The notes beneath the pieces are model-generated. The model was not told the origin of the DNA. It saw nothing but the letters and a program-made list of their open reading frames with translations, and did no database searches. A program made the position numbers and the translations under genes. DNA of 64,000 nt from positions 1,612,001 through 1,676,000 of the forward strand of contig NZ_JPSY01000001.1 in assembly GCF_000763375.1 (NCBI RefSeq). Direction: 5' to 3'. Within the stretch, counting starts at the first letter, position 1; every line of letters begins with the position of its first letter. Below are positions 18,320 to 26,283 of this stretch, one piece after another. This stretch comes from Microbacterium profundi. Lineage in GTDB: Bacteria; Actinomycetota; Actinomycetes; Actinomycetales; Microbacteriaceae.

Positions 18320-18709
18320 ATGTCGTCAATGAGTGCGTTACGTGAACTGGCAGCTTTCTTCCTGCCGGTCGGATTCGTCGGAGCGGGCATCGCCGTTCTC
18401 TGCGCGATCATCGCCGGAGTCGCGCTCGCGCGCGGAGCGGTGGGGTTGAGCGGCGGGGCGACTGCCGTCTGGATCGTCGGAATGATGCTCAGCGTCGCTG
18501 CGGGTTTCTCCGGGCAGTGGATCCCGACCGCCGCCGCAGGCGGGGCATTGGTCGCGGCGCTCGTGATCGGAGCGCTCGTGCGGCTGGTGCTGGACCGGCG
18601 GCCGGCCCGGCCCGAACGTCCGGAGTCGGCTGCTCCGACTCCCGCTCGCCCGCGCCGCGCAGAGGGCATCGGCGGCGCAGGCCTCGGCACGGTTCTCGTT
18701 CAGCGCTAG
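18320..18709 (+). CDS. Small membrane protein, unknown function
   Basis: About 129 residues with three hydrophobic segments (around residues 10-35, 45-65 and 70-90), then a Pro/Arg-rich cytoplasmic tail. It was not recognised as a named family. The ATG at 18320 lies ten bases after a GGGGGG stretch; TTG 18311 and ATG 18329 are alternatives. The gap that follows to the MATE gene (131 bp) shows no clear signal. Confidence 0.65.
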   Translation: MSSMSALRELAAFFLPVGFVGAGIAVLCAIIAGVALARGAVGLSGGATAVWIVGMMLSVAAGFSGQWIPTAAAGGALVAALVIGALVRLVLDRRPARPERPESAAPTPARPRRAEGIGGAGLGTVLVQR

Positions 18710-18841
18710 ACCGAAGGTGCGCAGGCGGCGTCTTCTTTCACGAAGGTCTTCCGTTGCCGAATCGATTCGATAAGCTGGTCGCTTCGCCGTTCCCGGCATC
18801 CGATCCCCCATCCTCCCCGCGTTCCGGAAGTTCTTCTCCGC

Positions 18842-20314
18842 ATGGCCACCTCCCTCACCACGGGCCGCCCCTGGCGTGTCATCCTGTCGTTCTCCGTCCC
18901 GCTGCTCATCGGCAACGTCGTGCAGCAGCTCTACCAGGTCGTCGACACGATCGTGGTCGGCCGCGAGCTCGGCGTGAACTCGCTCGCCGCCGTCGGAGCG
19001 ACCGGGAGTCTGCTGTTCCTGCTGCTCGGCTTCGCCTGGGGCATGACGAGCGGGTTCGCGATCCCGACGGCGCAGGCGTACGGTGCGAAGGACCATGCGG
19101 CCGTCAGGCGTTCGGTCGCCACCGGCACGCTGCTGTCGGCGGCGGCCAGCATCCTCATCACGATCGGCGGACCACTGCTCGCCGAGCCGGTGCTGGTGCT
19201 CATGCAGACGCCACCCGAACTTCTCGCCGAGGCCACGCTGTTCACGCAGGTGAGCTTCCTCGGCGGCGGCGCGACGATGTTCTTCAACTACCTCTCCGCG
19301 ATCATCCGCGCGATCGGCGACTCGAAGACGCCGCTGGTGTTCCTCACGATCGCGTGCGCGCTGAACGTCGTGCTCGTCATCGTGCTCGTCGGCCCCGTGG
19401 GCTGGGGCGTCGCGGGCGCCGCGCTGGCGACCGTCGTGTCGCAGGCGGTGTCGGTGGTGCTGTGCCTCGAGTTCGTCAGGCGCCGGATGCCGATGCTGCA
19501 CGTGCGGCGCGCGGACTGGAAGGTCACCCGCGACGACATCGCCGATCATCTCCGGCTCGGCCTGCCCATGGGTTTCCAGGCCTCGATCATCGCGATCGGC
19601 ACGCTGGTCGTGCAGGTGGCGCTGAACATGCTGGGGGCGGAGGCTGTCGCGGCGTACACGACCGCGAGCCGCGTCGACAGTCTCGCGACGGCGCTGCTCG
19701 CCTCGCTGGGCCTCGCCGTGTCGATGTACGTGGCGCAGAACTTCGGCGGTCGCCGGCCCGACCGCATCCGCGCCGGCGTGAAGCAGGCGACCTGGATGGC
19801 CGTCATCGCGTCGGTGATCCTCGGCGTCGTGCTCATTGCGTTCGGAACCCGCCTCGTGCGGCTGTTCGTCGGCGAGGGGTCGGACGAGGTGGTCGAGCTC
19901 GCGCACCTGATGCTCATCATCAACGGTTCTTCGTACGCGCTGCTGGGCGTACTGTTCGTTCTGCGCGGCGCTCTGCAGGGACTCGGGCAGGCGATGATCC
20001 CGACGATCACCGGCATCGTCGAACTGTTCATGCGCGTCGGCGCAGCCGTCGTGCTCGGTGCCGTCTTCGGCTTCGGCGGCGTCGCGGCGAGCAACCCGCT
20101 GGCGTGGGTCGGCGCGGTGGTGATCCTGATCCCGGCCTATGTGAAGGCGCACCGCGCGCTGGCGAAGATGCCTGTGGATCCCCTCGAGCCGACGCTCACC
20201 ACGCCCATCGCGCTCGTGGGACCGGACAACAGCTCGCTGACCGTGGATGCCGTGGTCACCCAGCCCGTGCCGATCGTCGTGCAGCGGCGGTGGAAGAAGC
20301 TGCTGCGCCGCTGA
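18842..20314 (+). CDS. MATE-family multidrug exporter
   Basis: A 490-residue protein with twelve predicted helices. The MATE signature is clear: PLLIGNVVQQLYQVVDTIVVG near the N-terminus and the repeat in the second half (GLPMGFQASIIAIGTLVVQ). These antiporters export cationic drugs or metabolites using Na+ or H+. The ATG at 18842 has no strong ribosome site. It stands alone on the plus strand. Confidence 0.9.
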   Translation: MATSLTTGRPWRVILSFSVPLLIGNVVQQLYQVVDTIVVGRELGVNSLAAVGATGSLLFLLLGFAWGMTSGFAIPTAQAYGAKDHAAVRRSVATGTLLSAAASILITIGGPLLAEPVLVLMQTPPELLAEATLFTQVSFLGGGATMFFNYLSAIIRAIGDSKTPLVFLTIACALNVVLVIVLVGPVGWGVAGAALATVVSQAVSVVLCLEFVRRRMPMLHVRRADWKVTRDDIADHLRLGLPMGFQASIIAIGTLVVQVALNMLGAEAVAAYTTASRVDSLATALLASLGLAVSMYVAQNFGGRRPDRIRAGVKQATWMAVIASVILGVVLIAFGTRLVRLFVGEGSDEVVELAHLMLIINGSSYALLGVLFVLRGALQGLGQAMIPTITGIVELFMRVGAAVVLGAVFGFGGVAASNPLAWVGAVVILIPAYVKAHRALAKMPVDPLEPTLTTPIALVGPDNSSLTVDAVVTQPVPIVVQRRWKKLLRR

Positions 20315-20387
20315 CCCGGCTTCGGAATCCCGGGTGGGCGCGGGCTGCGGGTCGTTGAGCGACACTTCGACTCGCTTCGCTCGCTCA
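20314..20387. terminator. Hairpin and intergenic repeat after the MATE gene
   Basis: ACCCGG (20314-20319) pairs with CCGGGT (20330-20335), followed by TGAGCGA (20356-20362) pairing with TCGCTCA (20381-20387). The second hairpin belongs to the genome's TTCGCTCGCTCA repeat family (also near 55830 and 63780) and lies between the MATE gene and the oppositely directed Lrp gene, where a bidirectional terminator would be expected. Confidence 0.5.
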
Positions 20388-20428
20388 GTGCGGGTCTCCG
20401 CGAGACGAACGGGTCGAGCCCGTGTCCG

Positions 20429-20893
20429 CTACCCGAGCACCCCGCGGCCGTCGCGCAGCTCGAAGACCAGCTGAGTCTCCGTGCCTCGTACGACCGGATG
20501 CACGGTGATGTGCTCGAGGACGATGTCGCGGAGGGCCACGGCATCGCGCACCGCGACGTGCACGAGGAAGTCGTCGACGCCCGCGACGTGGAAGACCTGC
20601 AGCACCTGCGGCGTCGCGACGAGCGCATCGAACAGCGCGTTGACCTTCTCGCCGGTGTGGTTCGCGAGGCGCACTTTGATGATCGCCTCGAGCGGGTAGC
20701 CGAGCGCAGCCGCATCGAGTCGGACGCGGGTGTCGCGGATGATCCCGCGATCACGCAGGCTCCGCACCCGGTGCGCACAGGTCGATTCCGCGAGCCCCAA
20801 CTGCTGTGCGAGGGCCTTGTTGGTGAGGTCGGCGCGGGCGCTGAGCGCGGCGAGGATCTCCAGGTCGACCTCGTCGAGTTGTGCTTTCGTCAA
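20429..20893 (-). CDS. Lrp/AsnC-family regulator
   Basis: A 154-residue regulator with an N-terminal HTH (DEVDLEILAALSARADLTNK, then LAQQLGLAESTCAHRV) and a C-terminal RAM effector domain. An ATG at 20947 is in frame, but TTG at 20893 follows a perfect AGGAGG at five bases and gives the usual family length, so TTG is preferred. It is divergent from a PLP sulfur-amino-acid enzyme that it probably controls in response to an amino acid. Confidence 0.88.
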   Translation of the reverse strand: MTKAQLDEVDLEILAALSARADLTNKALAQQLGLAESTCAHRVRSLRDRGIIRDTRVRLDAAALGYPLEAIIKVRLANHTGEKVNALFDALVATPQVLQVFHVAGVDDFLVHVAVRDAVALRDIVLEHITVHPVVRGTETQLVFELRDGRGVLG

Positions 20894-20970
20894 CTCGGCC
20901 TCCTCTTCACCGCACCCGTTTGCTGGAAATTGTGGATTCTGCCGCATCGTCGGCGGATGCTGTCGAATTC

Positions 20971-20987
20971 TCCCATTTCAATTGGGA
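20971..20987. promoter_or_regulatory. Lrp-type dyad TCCCA-N7-TGGGA
   Basis: A 17-bp inverted repeat sits between the divergent Lrp gene and the PLP enzyme gene, 18 bp before the latter's start. Size and position fit an Lrp/AsnC operator. Confidence 0.45.
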
Positions 20988-21005
20988 TTCGGGCAACGTG
21001 GAAGC

Positions 21006-22256
21006 ATGACCGACCAGTATCTGCATCCAGACACGGTGGCCGTGCACAGCGGCAGAGCCGGCCTCACCGAGCTCGGCGTGCACGCCCTGCCGATCGACCT
21101 GTCGACGACGAATCCGTTGCCGGACATCGAGCGCGGCGGCGACTCGTACGAGGCGATGGCGACGGGCGGTCGCCCGATCGAGGACGGCAGCATGGTCTAC
21201 GCGAGACTGTGGAACCCGACCGTCGCACGCTTCGAGGAGGCGCTCGCCGAGATGGAGCACGCCGAGGCTGCCGTCGCGTTCTCATCGGGGATGGCGGCGA
21301 TGACCGCGGTGATCCTCGCCCACACGAGTGCGACGGGCAAGCATCACGTCGTCGCGGTGCGACCGCTCTACGGGGGCACCGACCATCTGCTCGGCTCCGG
21401 CCTGCTCGGCACCGAGACCTCCTACTGCCATTCGTCCGAGGTGCGATCGATGCTGCGGGCCGACACCGGGCTCGTGGTCGTGGAGACCCCGGCCAACCCC
21501 ACGCTCGAGCTCGTGGACATCGCCGCGATCGTCGCGGCGGCAGGGGAAGTGCCAGTGGTCGTCGATAACACGTTCGCGACTCCGCTGCTGCAGAATCCGC
21601 TCGATCACGGCGCGGCGATGTCGCTGCACAGCGCGACCAAGTACCTGGGCGGCCACGGTGATGTGATCGCCGGCGTCGTGGCGTGCAGCGAGGAGACCGC
21701 TGAGGCGCTGCGCCGAGTTCGTTCGGTGACGGGTGGGGTGCTGCATCCGCTCGGCGCCTATCTGCTGCACCGGGGCCTCACCACGCTTCCGGTCAGGATG
21801 CGCCAGCAGCAGGAGAACGCGAAGCAGATCGTGCAGTGGCTGATCGATCAGCCCGAGATCGACGAGGTCTTCTTCCCCGGGCTGGACGGCGACCCGCAGG
21901 GGATCCTGGAACGTCAGATGCGCGGCCCAGGGGCGATGGTCGCGATGCGGATGAGCGGCGGCTACGCCGCGGCGAGTGCCGTCGCCTCGTCGGTGGCGCT
22001 GTTCACGCACGCCGTGTCACTGGGCGGAGTGGACTCGCTCATCCAGCATCCTGCCGCGCTCACGCACCGACCGGTGCCGGCCGACGCGCGTCCGGACGCC
22101 GATGTGCTGCGGTTGTCGATCGGGCTGGAGAACGCGGGCGACCTCATCGCCGATCTGGCTCAGGCATTCGCTCGTGCGAGCACCGCCGTCGCGGTCGAAG
22201 CCGCGCCTCACGCTGCGGGCCGAGGCGGATTGTCTTATCCGGTGCGAAGTAAGTAG
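21006..22256 (+). CDS. Cys/Met-metabolism PLP enzyme (methionine gamma-lyase / cystathionine gamma-synthase-like)
   Basis: A 416-residue PLP-dependent trans-sulfuration enzyme. Visible are YARLWNPT, the cofactor-phosphate motif SSGMAAMTAV, VVETPANPTLE, and the Schiff-base lysine Lys212 in SATKYLGGHGD. The family includes gamma-lyases, gamma-synthases and O-acetylhomoserine sulfhydrylases; sequence inspection does not settle which. The Lrp neighbour favours an amino-acid degradation role. Confidence 0.88.
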   Translation: MTDQYLHPDTVAVHSGRAGLTELGVHALPIDLSTTNPLPDIERGGDSYEAMATGGRPIEDGSMVYARLWNPTVARFEEALAEMEHAEAAVAFSSGMAAMTAVILAHTSATGKHHVVAVRPLYGGTDHLLGSGLLGTETSYCHSSEVRSMLRADTGLVVVETPANPTLELVDIAAIVAAAGEVPVVVDNTFATPLLQNPLDHGAAMSLHSATKYLGGHGDVIAGVVACSEETAEALRRVRSVTGGVLHPLGAYLLHRGLTTLPVRMRQQQENAKQIVQWLIDQPEIDEVFFPGLDGDPQGILERQMRGPGAMVAMRMSGGYAAASAVASSVALFTHAVSLGGVDSLIQHPAALTHRPVPADARPDADVLRLSIGLENAGDLIADLAQAFARASTAVAVEAAPHAAGRGGLSYPVRSK

Positions 22257-22294
22257 CGTCGAAGATACAGACGTCCGATCGATCAGGAGGCATC

Positions 22295-23350
22295 ATGCGT
22301 GCAGTCGTTTTCGAGCAGTGGAAGACCCCGCCCACCCTTTCCGAGGTGGACAAGCCGACGCCAGGACCCGGTGAGGTGCTGCTGAAGGTCGCGGGTGCCG
22401 GTGCGTGCCACTCGGACGTCGCGGTGTACGCGGACTACGACGCGAGCATGGGGATGACCCAGCTCGAGCCGAGCTACATCCTCGGCCACGAGACCTCGGG
22501 CTGGATCGAAGAGCTCGGCGAGGGCGTCACCGGTCTCGACAAGGGAGATGCCTTTCTCGTCTACGGCCCGATCGGCTGTGGCCACTGCGCACCCTGCTCG
22601 CGCGGCCAGGACACCTACTGCGAGAACGTCGCGGACATGCCGTACATGGCATCAGGTCTCGGCCGTGACGGCGGAATGGCCCAGTACATGACGGTCCCGG
22701 CGCGCAACCTCGTTCCGCTTGGCGACGCCGATCCCTATGCGGCTGCGCCACTGGCGGATGCCGGTCTCACCCCGTACCACGCGATCAAACTGTCGCTGCC
22801 GAAGCTGGCCGGCGGCGGCAAGACGGCGCTCGTCATCGGCCTCGGCGGCCTCGGACTCGTCGCCGTGCAGATTCTCAAGGCGATCACCGGAGCCACCGTC
22901 ATCGCTACGGACATGAAGCCCGAGGCGATGGCGCGTGCCGAGGAGTTCGGCGCCGTGACCGTTCCCGGCGGCGAAGGTCAGGCCGAGCGCATTCGCGAGC
23001 TGACCGGGGGCAAGGGCGTCAATGCCGTCTTCGACTTCGTCGGCATTGCACCGACGATCGCGCTCGCCGCGGCATCCGTCGCCCGTCAGGGCCGGCTCAC
23101 TGTCGTCGGCATCGCCGGTGGAGAGTACGCGTGGAGCTTCTTCAAGGTGCCGTACGAGGTCGACTTCACCAGCACCTACTGGGGGACGATCGAGGAGCTG
23201 CACGAGGTCGCAGCCCTCTATCGTGCAGGGCAGATCTCGCCGGATGTCGAGTATTTCGACATGGATGACGCGCTCGAGGCTTATCGCAGGCTCGAGGCCG
23301 GAGAGCTCTCGGGCCGCGCCGTGGTCACGCCGAACGGCCGTGCCTTGTAA
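22295..23350 (+). CDS. Zinc-dependent NAD(P) alcohol dehydrogenase
   Basis: A 351-residue medium-chain dehydrogenase. Catalytic zinc region GACHSDV and GHETSGWI; structural zinc loop with four cysteines (CGHCAPCSRGQDTYC); nucleotide motif VIGLGGLGLVAV. The ATG follows a strong AGGAGG. It is only 38 bp after the PLP enzyme, so the two may be cotranscribed, for example in amino-acid-derived aldehyde or alcohol metabolism. That link is inference. Confidence 0.9.
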   Translation: MRAVVFEQWKTPPTLSEVDKPTPGPGEVLLKVAGAGACHSDVAVYADYDASMGMTQLEPSYILGHETSGWIEELGEGVTGLDKGDAFLVYGPIGCGHCAPCSRGQDTYCENVADMPYMASGLGRDGGMAQYMTVPARNLVPLGDADPYAAAPLADAGLTPYHAIKLSLPKLAGGGKTALVIGLGGLGLVAVQILKAITGATVIATDMKPEAMARAEEFGAVTVPGGEGQAERIRELTGGKGVNAVFDFVGIAPTIALAAASVARQGRLTVVGIAGGEYAWSFFKVPYEVDFTSTYWGTIEELHEVAALYRAGQISPDVEYFDMDDALEAYRRLEAGELSGRAVVTPNGRAL

Positions 23351-23410
23351 CTGCTCATCAGAAGCGGCCTGCTCGCGGTTCGCTGTCCGGCGGTGGGGGC
23401 AATGGAGTCT

Positions 23411-23427
23411 CTCTGCCCACGGCAGAA
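23411..23427. promoter_or_regulatory. Palindrome CTCTGCC-CAC-GGCAGAA upstream of the clpP pair
   Basis: A 7-3-7 dyad, 54 bp before the first ClpP start. It matches the palindrome upstream of the ClgR-like gene (25676-25692) in 14 of 17 positions; the common form is TCTGCY-CAN-RGCAGAA. A shared operator for the ClgR-like protein is the simplest reading. Confidence 0.6.
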
Positions 23428-23481
23428 CCGCCGTGAGCGGATTCCCGCGCCGGCTGCGCTCCCACCGCGCAGGCTGAACTC

Positions 23482-24126
23482 ATGAGCGAAGAGACCCCCA
23501 TCCCGCAGTTCGGCCCAGAGGCCAGACGCGCACTGTTCCACGACCGCATCCTGGTGCTCGACGGCGCCCTCGACGACGACAACGGCACGCTGCTGATGAC
23601 GCAGCTGCTCACGCTCTCCGCTGAGGATCCGGCCGCCGACATCGCCCTGTGGATCCACTCGCCCGGTGGCTCTGTGCCGTCGATGCTGGCGATCCGCGAC
23701 ATCATGCGCCTCATCCCGAACGATGTCGCCACCCTCGCACTCGGGACAGCGGCCAGCGCGGGGCAGTTCCTGCTCTCCGCCGGCACGAAGGGCAAGCGAC
23801 GAGCGCTGCCGCACGCCCGCATCCTCATGCATCAGGGGTCGGCGGGCATCGGCGGCTCGGCCGTCGAGATCGAGGTGCAGGCCGATGACCTGCGGCAGAT
23901 GCGCGATACCGTGCTCGGGCTCATCTCCGATGACACCGGTCAGCCGGCCGAGCGCATCTTCGAGGACTCGCTGCACGACCGCTGGTACACGGCCGCACAG
24001 GCCGAGGAGTACGGGTTCATCGACGCGATCGTCAGTTCGGTTGCAGAGGTCATGCCGCGCCGTCGCGCGCGGGTCGGATTGGGGACGGATGCTGCGGCAT
24101 CCGCCACGGAAGGAGCGAAGTCATGA
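23482..24126 (+). CDS. clpP: ClpP-family serine protease subunit, catalytic residues intact
   Basis: A 214-residue ClpP subunit. The tetradecameric ClpP degrades proteins fed by Clp ATPases. The nucleophile Ser92 lies in TAASAGQFLL, the histidine is His117 in ILMHQG, and the acidic residue lies in the FEDSLHDRW segment. The oxyanion-strand motif SPGGSV is present. It overlaps the next clpP-like gene by 4 bp, so both subunits are made together and could mix in one barrel. No clpX or clpC gene is adjacent. Confidence 0.92.
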   Translation: MSEETPIPQFGPEARRALFHDRILVLDGALDDDNGTLLMTQLLTLSAEDPAADIALWIHSPGGSVPSMLAIRDIMRLIPNDVATLALGTAASAGQFLLSAGTKGKRRALPHARILMHQGSAGIGGSAVEIEVQADDLRQMRDTVLGLISDDTGQPAERIFEDSLHDRWYTAAQAEEYGFIDAIVSSVAEVMPRRRARVGLGTDAAASATEGAKS

Positions 24127-24713
24127 GCAGCTACACGATTCCGAACGTCATCGCGCAGCATCCGCGGGGTGAGCGCGTCATGGACGTCTACTCGCACCTG
24201 CTCGCGGAGCGCGTGATCTACCTCGGCACCGGAATCGACGCCGGGGTCGCGAACGCCCTGATCGCGCAGCTGCTGCATCTCGACGCGGACAGTCCGGAGA
24301 CCGGCATCCAGTTCTACATCAACAGCGAGGGCGGCGACCCCGGTGCGGCGCTCGCGATCTACGACACGATGCAGCACATCCGCCCCGCCATCGCGACGAC
24401 GGTCGTCGGCCAGGCGATCGGCCCTGCCGCCCTCCTCTCGGCAGCCGGCGCGCCGGAGCAGCGCGCCGCGCTCGAGCATGCGCGCATCGTGCTGCACCAG
24501 CCCGCAGGCCAGTCCCGCGGGGCGATCCCCGACCTCATCCTCGCTGCCGACGAGGTGGTGCGGGTGCGTGCCGACATGGAGGCCGTGCTCGCCAGGCACA
24601 CCGGTCGCACCGTCGAGGCGCTGCGCGTCGATACCGATCGGGACCGGGTGTTCACAGCATCCGCTGCGCTCGACTACGGGCTGATCGACACCGTGCTGGG
24701 GGAGCGGGGGTAG
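24123..24713 (+). CDS. ClpP-like subunit lacking the catalytic serine
   Basis: A 196-residue ClpP homologue with a normal fold pattern: INSEGGDPG, IYDTMQHI, and His125 in IVLHQPAG. Where E. coli ClpP has GQAASMGA, this protein reads GQAIGPAA, so the nucleophile position is Gly100 (codon GGC at 24420-24422). It should therefore be proteolytically inactive by itself and would act as a structural or regulatory ring subunit, like ClpR proteins of cyanobacteria and plastids. It is coupled to the active clpP by a 4-bp overlap. Confidence 0.88.
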   Translation: MSSYTIPNVIAQHPRGERVMDVYSHLLAERVIYLGTGIDAGVANALIAQLLHLDADSPETGIQFYINSEGGDPGAALAIYDTMQHIRPAIATTVVGQAIGPAALLSAAGAPEQRAALEHARIVLHQPAGQSRGAIPDLILAADEVVRVRADMEAVLARHTGRTVEALRVDTDRDRVFTASAALDYGLIDTVLGERG

Positions 24714-24720
24714 GGCGCCG

Positions 24721-25191
24721 TCACCCACGACGCGGGGCACCACGCCGCGACCTGAGACTCGCGATGAGCAGAAGAGTGGTCGGAATCAACAGCAGCAGGA
24801 AGCCGCTCGGGCCGACGATCCAGATGCAGACGAGCGCCCAGATGCCGAGCGTGAGCGCGATGTACAGCGGCACGGTGTCGCCGCGTCGGCCGGCCCGAAG
24901 GATGAGGAGCGCGAGCAGTACGCCGGGAACGACGAAGCCGCCCGGAAGTCCCCAGAACTGCACCGCCGCATCCGTCGGCAGCTGGGTGGTTCGGAACGGT
25001 CCGGCCATCCAGGGGCCCCACCACGGGTGCAGGGCGAACACCACGGTATGCAACGCCGAGATCGTCAGCAGGGAGATCGCGCCCGCGACCGTGAGCCGGT
25101 CGGGACGCACGGATGCGCCGTCACGACGCGGCTCGGCGGAGCGGTCGTCTGAGGCAGAGTCGGGGAATGCGGCCGTGTCCGGATGTGTCAT
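24721..25191 (-). CDS. Small membrane protein (four helices), unknown function
   Basis: A 156-residue protein: a polar N-terminal 32 residues, then four hydrophobic segments. The pattern FWGLPGGFVVPGVLLALLILRAGRRGD recalls a widespread small DUF6463-like membrane family, but that is a weak recognition. It lies downstream of the ClgR-like gene on the same strand (82-bp gap) and ends 7 bp from the convergent clpP-like gene. Confidence 0.75.
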   Translation of the reverse strand: MTHPDTAAFPDSASDDRSAEPRRDGASVRPDRLTVAGAISLLTISALHTVVFALHPWWGPWMAGPFRTTQLPTDAAVQFWGLPGGFVVPGVLLALLILRAGRRGDTVPLYIALTLGIWALVCIWIVGPSGFLLLLIPTTLLLIASLRSRRGAPRRG

Positions 25192-25273
25192 GCCTCAATC
25201 GTGAAGCGGCCCCTGGTCGCGGCCATCCCTCCGCGGGGCGAACCGCCTCACCCGAGCGGGTGAGATGCGCGAC

Positions 25274-25636
25274 TCAGGCGGCGAGAGCGAGCGCGCCGCG
25301 AGCGCCGACTGACACGGCAGCGGATGCCGGTACCGAGGCCATACGCAGTTCATCGGCCACGCTGCTGGCGAGTTCGATGAGCGTCGTGTCGAGGGCCCCG
25401 GCGACCGCGGCGATCATCTCGCTGGACGGCTCCTTCAGCCCGCGCTCGATCTCGGAGAGGTACTGCGGTGAGACACCGGCTTTGTCGGCTGTCTCGGTGA
25501 GGGTCTCTTCACGCTCATGCCGCCGGCGCCGGAGCTGATCTCCGAGCAGATGCCGCCAGAGCGGCTCCGGCCCGTTCTGCGGGCGCGGGCTGCGAGAGGG
25601 GTGGGGCGTGCGGGGGAACGGGACGATCTCGGCCAT
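25274..25636 (-). CDS. ClgR/PopR-like XRE-family regulator with LAA C-terminus
   Basis: A 120-residue HTH_XRE protein. Residues 31-90 form the HTH, with SPQYLSEIERGLKEPSSEMI closely resembling the signature of actinobacterial ClgR and PopR, which activate clp genes. The last residues are ALALAA, like the end of the ssrA tag; in Streptomyces, PopR is degraded by ClpP through C-terminal alanines. It lies about 560 bp from the clpP pair, convergent, and has its own copy of the palindrome found before clpP. The assignment as clp regulator is inference from motif, tail and context. Confidence 0.85.
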   Translation of the reverse strand: MAEIVPFPRTPHPSRSPRPQNGPEPLWRHLLGDQLRRRRHEREETLTETADKAGVSPQYLSEIERGLKEPSSEMIAAVAGALDTTLIELASSVADELRMASVPASAAVSVGARGALALAA

Positions 25637-25675
25637 GGTTCACGGTAACCCTGACGTTCGTCGGTGTCACCGCTG

Positions 25676-25692
25676 TTCTGCTCAGAGCAGAA
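25676..25692. promoter_or_regulatory. Palindrome TTCTGCTC-A-GAGCAGAA upstream of the ClgR-like gene
   Basis: A perfect 17-bp palindrome (8-1-8), 39 bp before the ATG of the ClgR-like gene. It shares the TCTGCY...RGCAGAA arms with the site before clpP, suggesting autoregulation plus control of clpP by the same protein. Confidence 0.6.
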
Positions 25693-25708
25693 AGGGTCCC
25701 GCAGAAGG

Positions 25709-26164
25709 TCAGCCCAAAGGCAGCGCTCTGTCATCGATCACCTTGCGCATCACGAGCGTCGAGCTCAGTCGGTGCACGCCCGGCAGCGCGCTGAGCTGCT
25801 CGTCATACAACCGTTGAAAGTGTGCCAGATCGGTGGCGACAACCCGGAGCAGATAGTCCGGGTCGCCGAACAGGCGCTGGGCGAGGGTGATGTGGGGGAT
25901 CTCGGTGACGGCGTCCTCGAACAGGGCGATCGAGTCGCGGGTCGCCTCCCGCATCGTGACGAAGACGAGCGTCTCGAAGCCGAGTCCGAGCGACGCGGGG
26001 TCGAGTGTGGCGCGGTATCCGGTGATGACTCCTGAACGCTCGAGTTCGCGCAGTCGTCGATGACACGGCGAGACGCTGAGCTGCACACGTTCGGCGAGTT
26101 CGGTGATGGTCAACCGGCCATCACTCTGCAGCTCAGCAAGAATCTTCCGGTCAATCGCATCCAT
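25709..26164 (-). CDS. Lrp/AsnC-family regulator
   Basis: A 151-residue protein with HTH (MDAIDRKILAELQSDGRLTI, then LAERVQLSVSPCHRRLREL) and a RAM domain. It is divergent from a LysE-type exporter. The Lrp/LysE divergent pair is a classic arrangement in which the regulator activates amino-acid export when intracellular amino acid rises. The ATG at 26164 gives the standard family length. Confidence 0.92.
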   Translation of the reverse strand: MDAIDRKILAELQSDGRLTITELAERVQLSVSPCHRRLRELERSGVITGYRATLDPASLGLGFETLVFVTMREATRDSIALFEDAVTEIPHITLAQRLFGDPDYLLRVVATDLAHFQRLYDEQLSALPGVHRLSSTLVMRKVIDDRALPLG

Positions 26165-26220
26165 GGTGAATAGTCTTGCTCACAATCGCCGTATTCAAGT
26201 GAGGAATGCAAACACATTCG

Positions 26221-26233
26221 GGTTGATTCAACC
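26221..26233. promoter_or_regulatory. Palindrome GGTTGA-T-TCAACC between lrp and lysE-like genes
   Basis: A perfect 13-bp dyad in the divergent intergenic region, 51 bp before the exporter start. It is a candidate Lrp operator. Confidence 0.5.
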
Positions 26234-26283
26234 TAGAGTTTCCACGCGACAGACGAAAGTCGCGAGGAGATGGAGGGTCCCGG

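Noticed and set aside
18338..20365. 675-codon open frame opposite the MATE exporter
   Set aside because: Composition is Arg/His/Asp-rich with no domain; the MATE protein on the other strand is certain.
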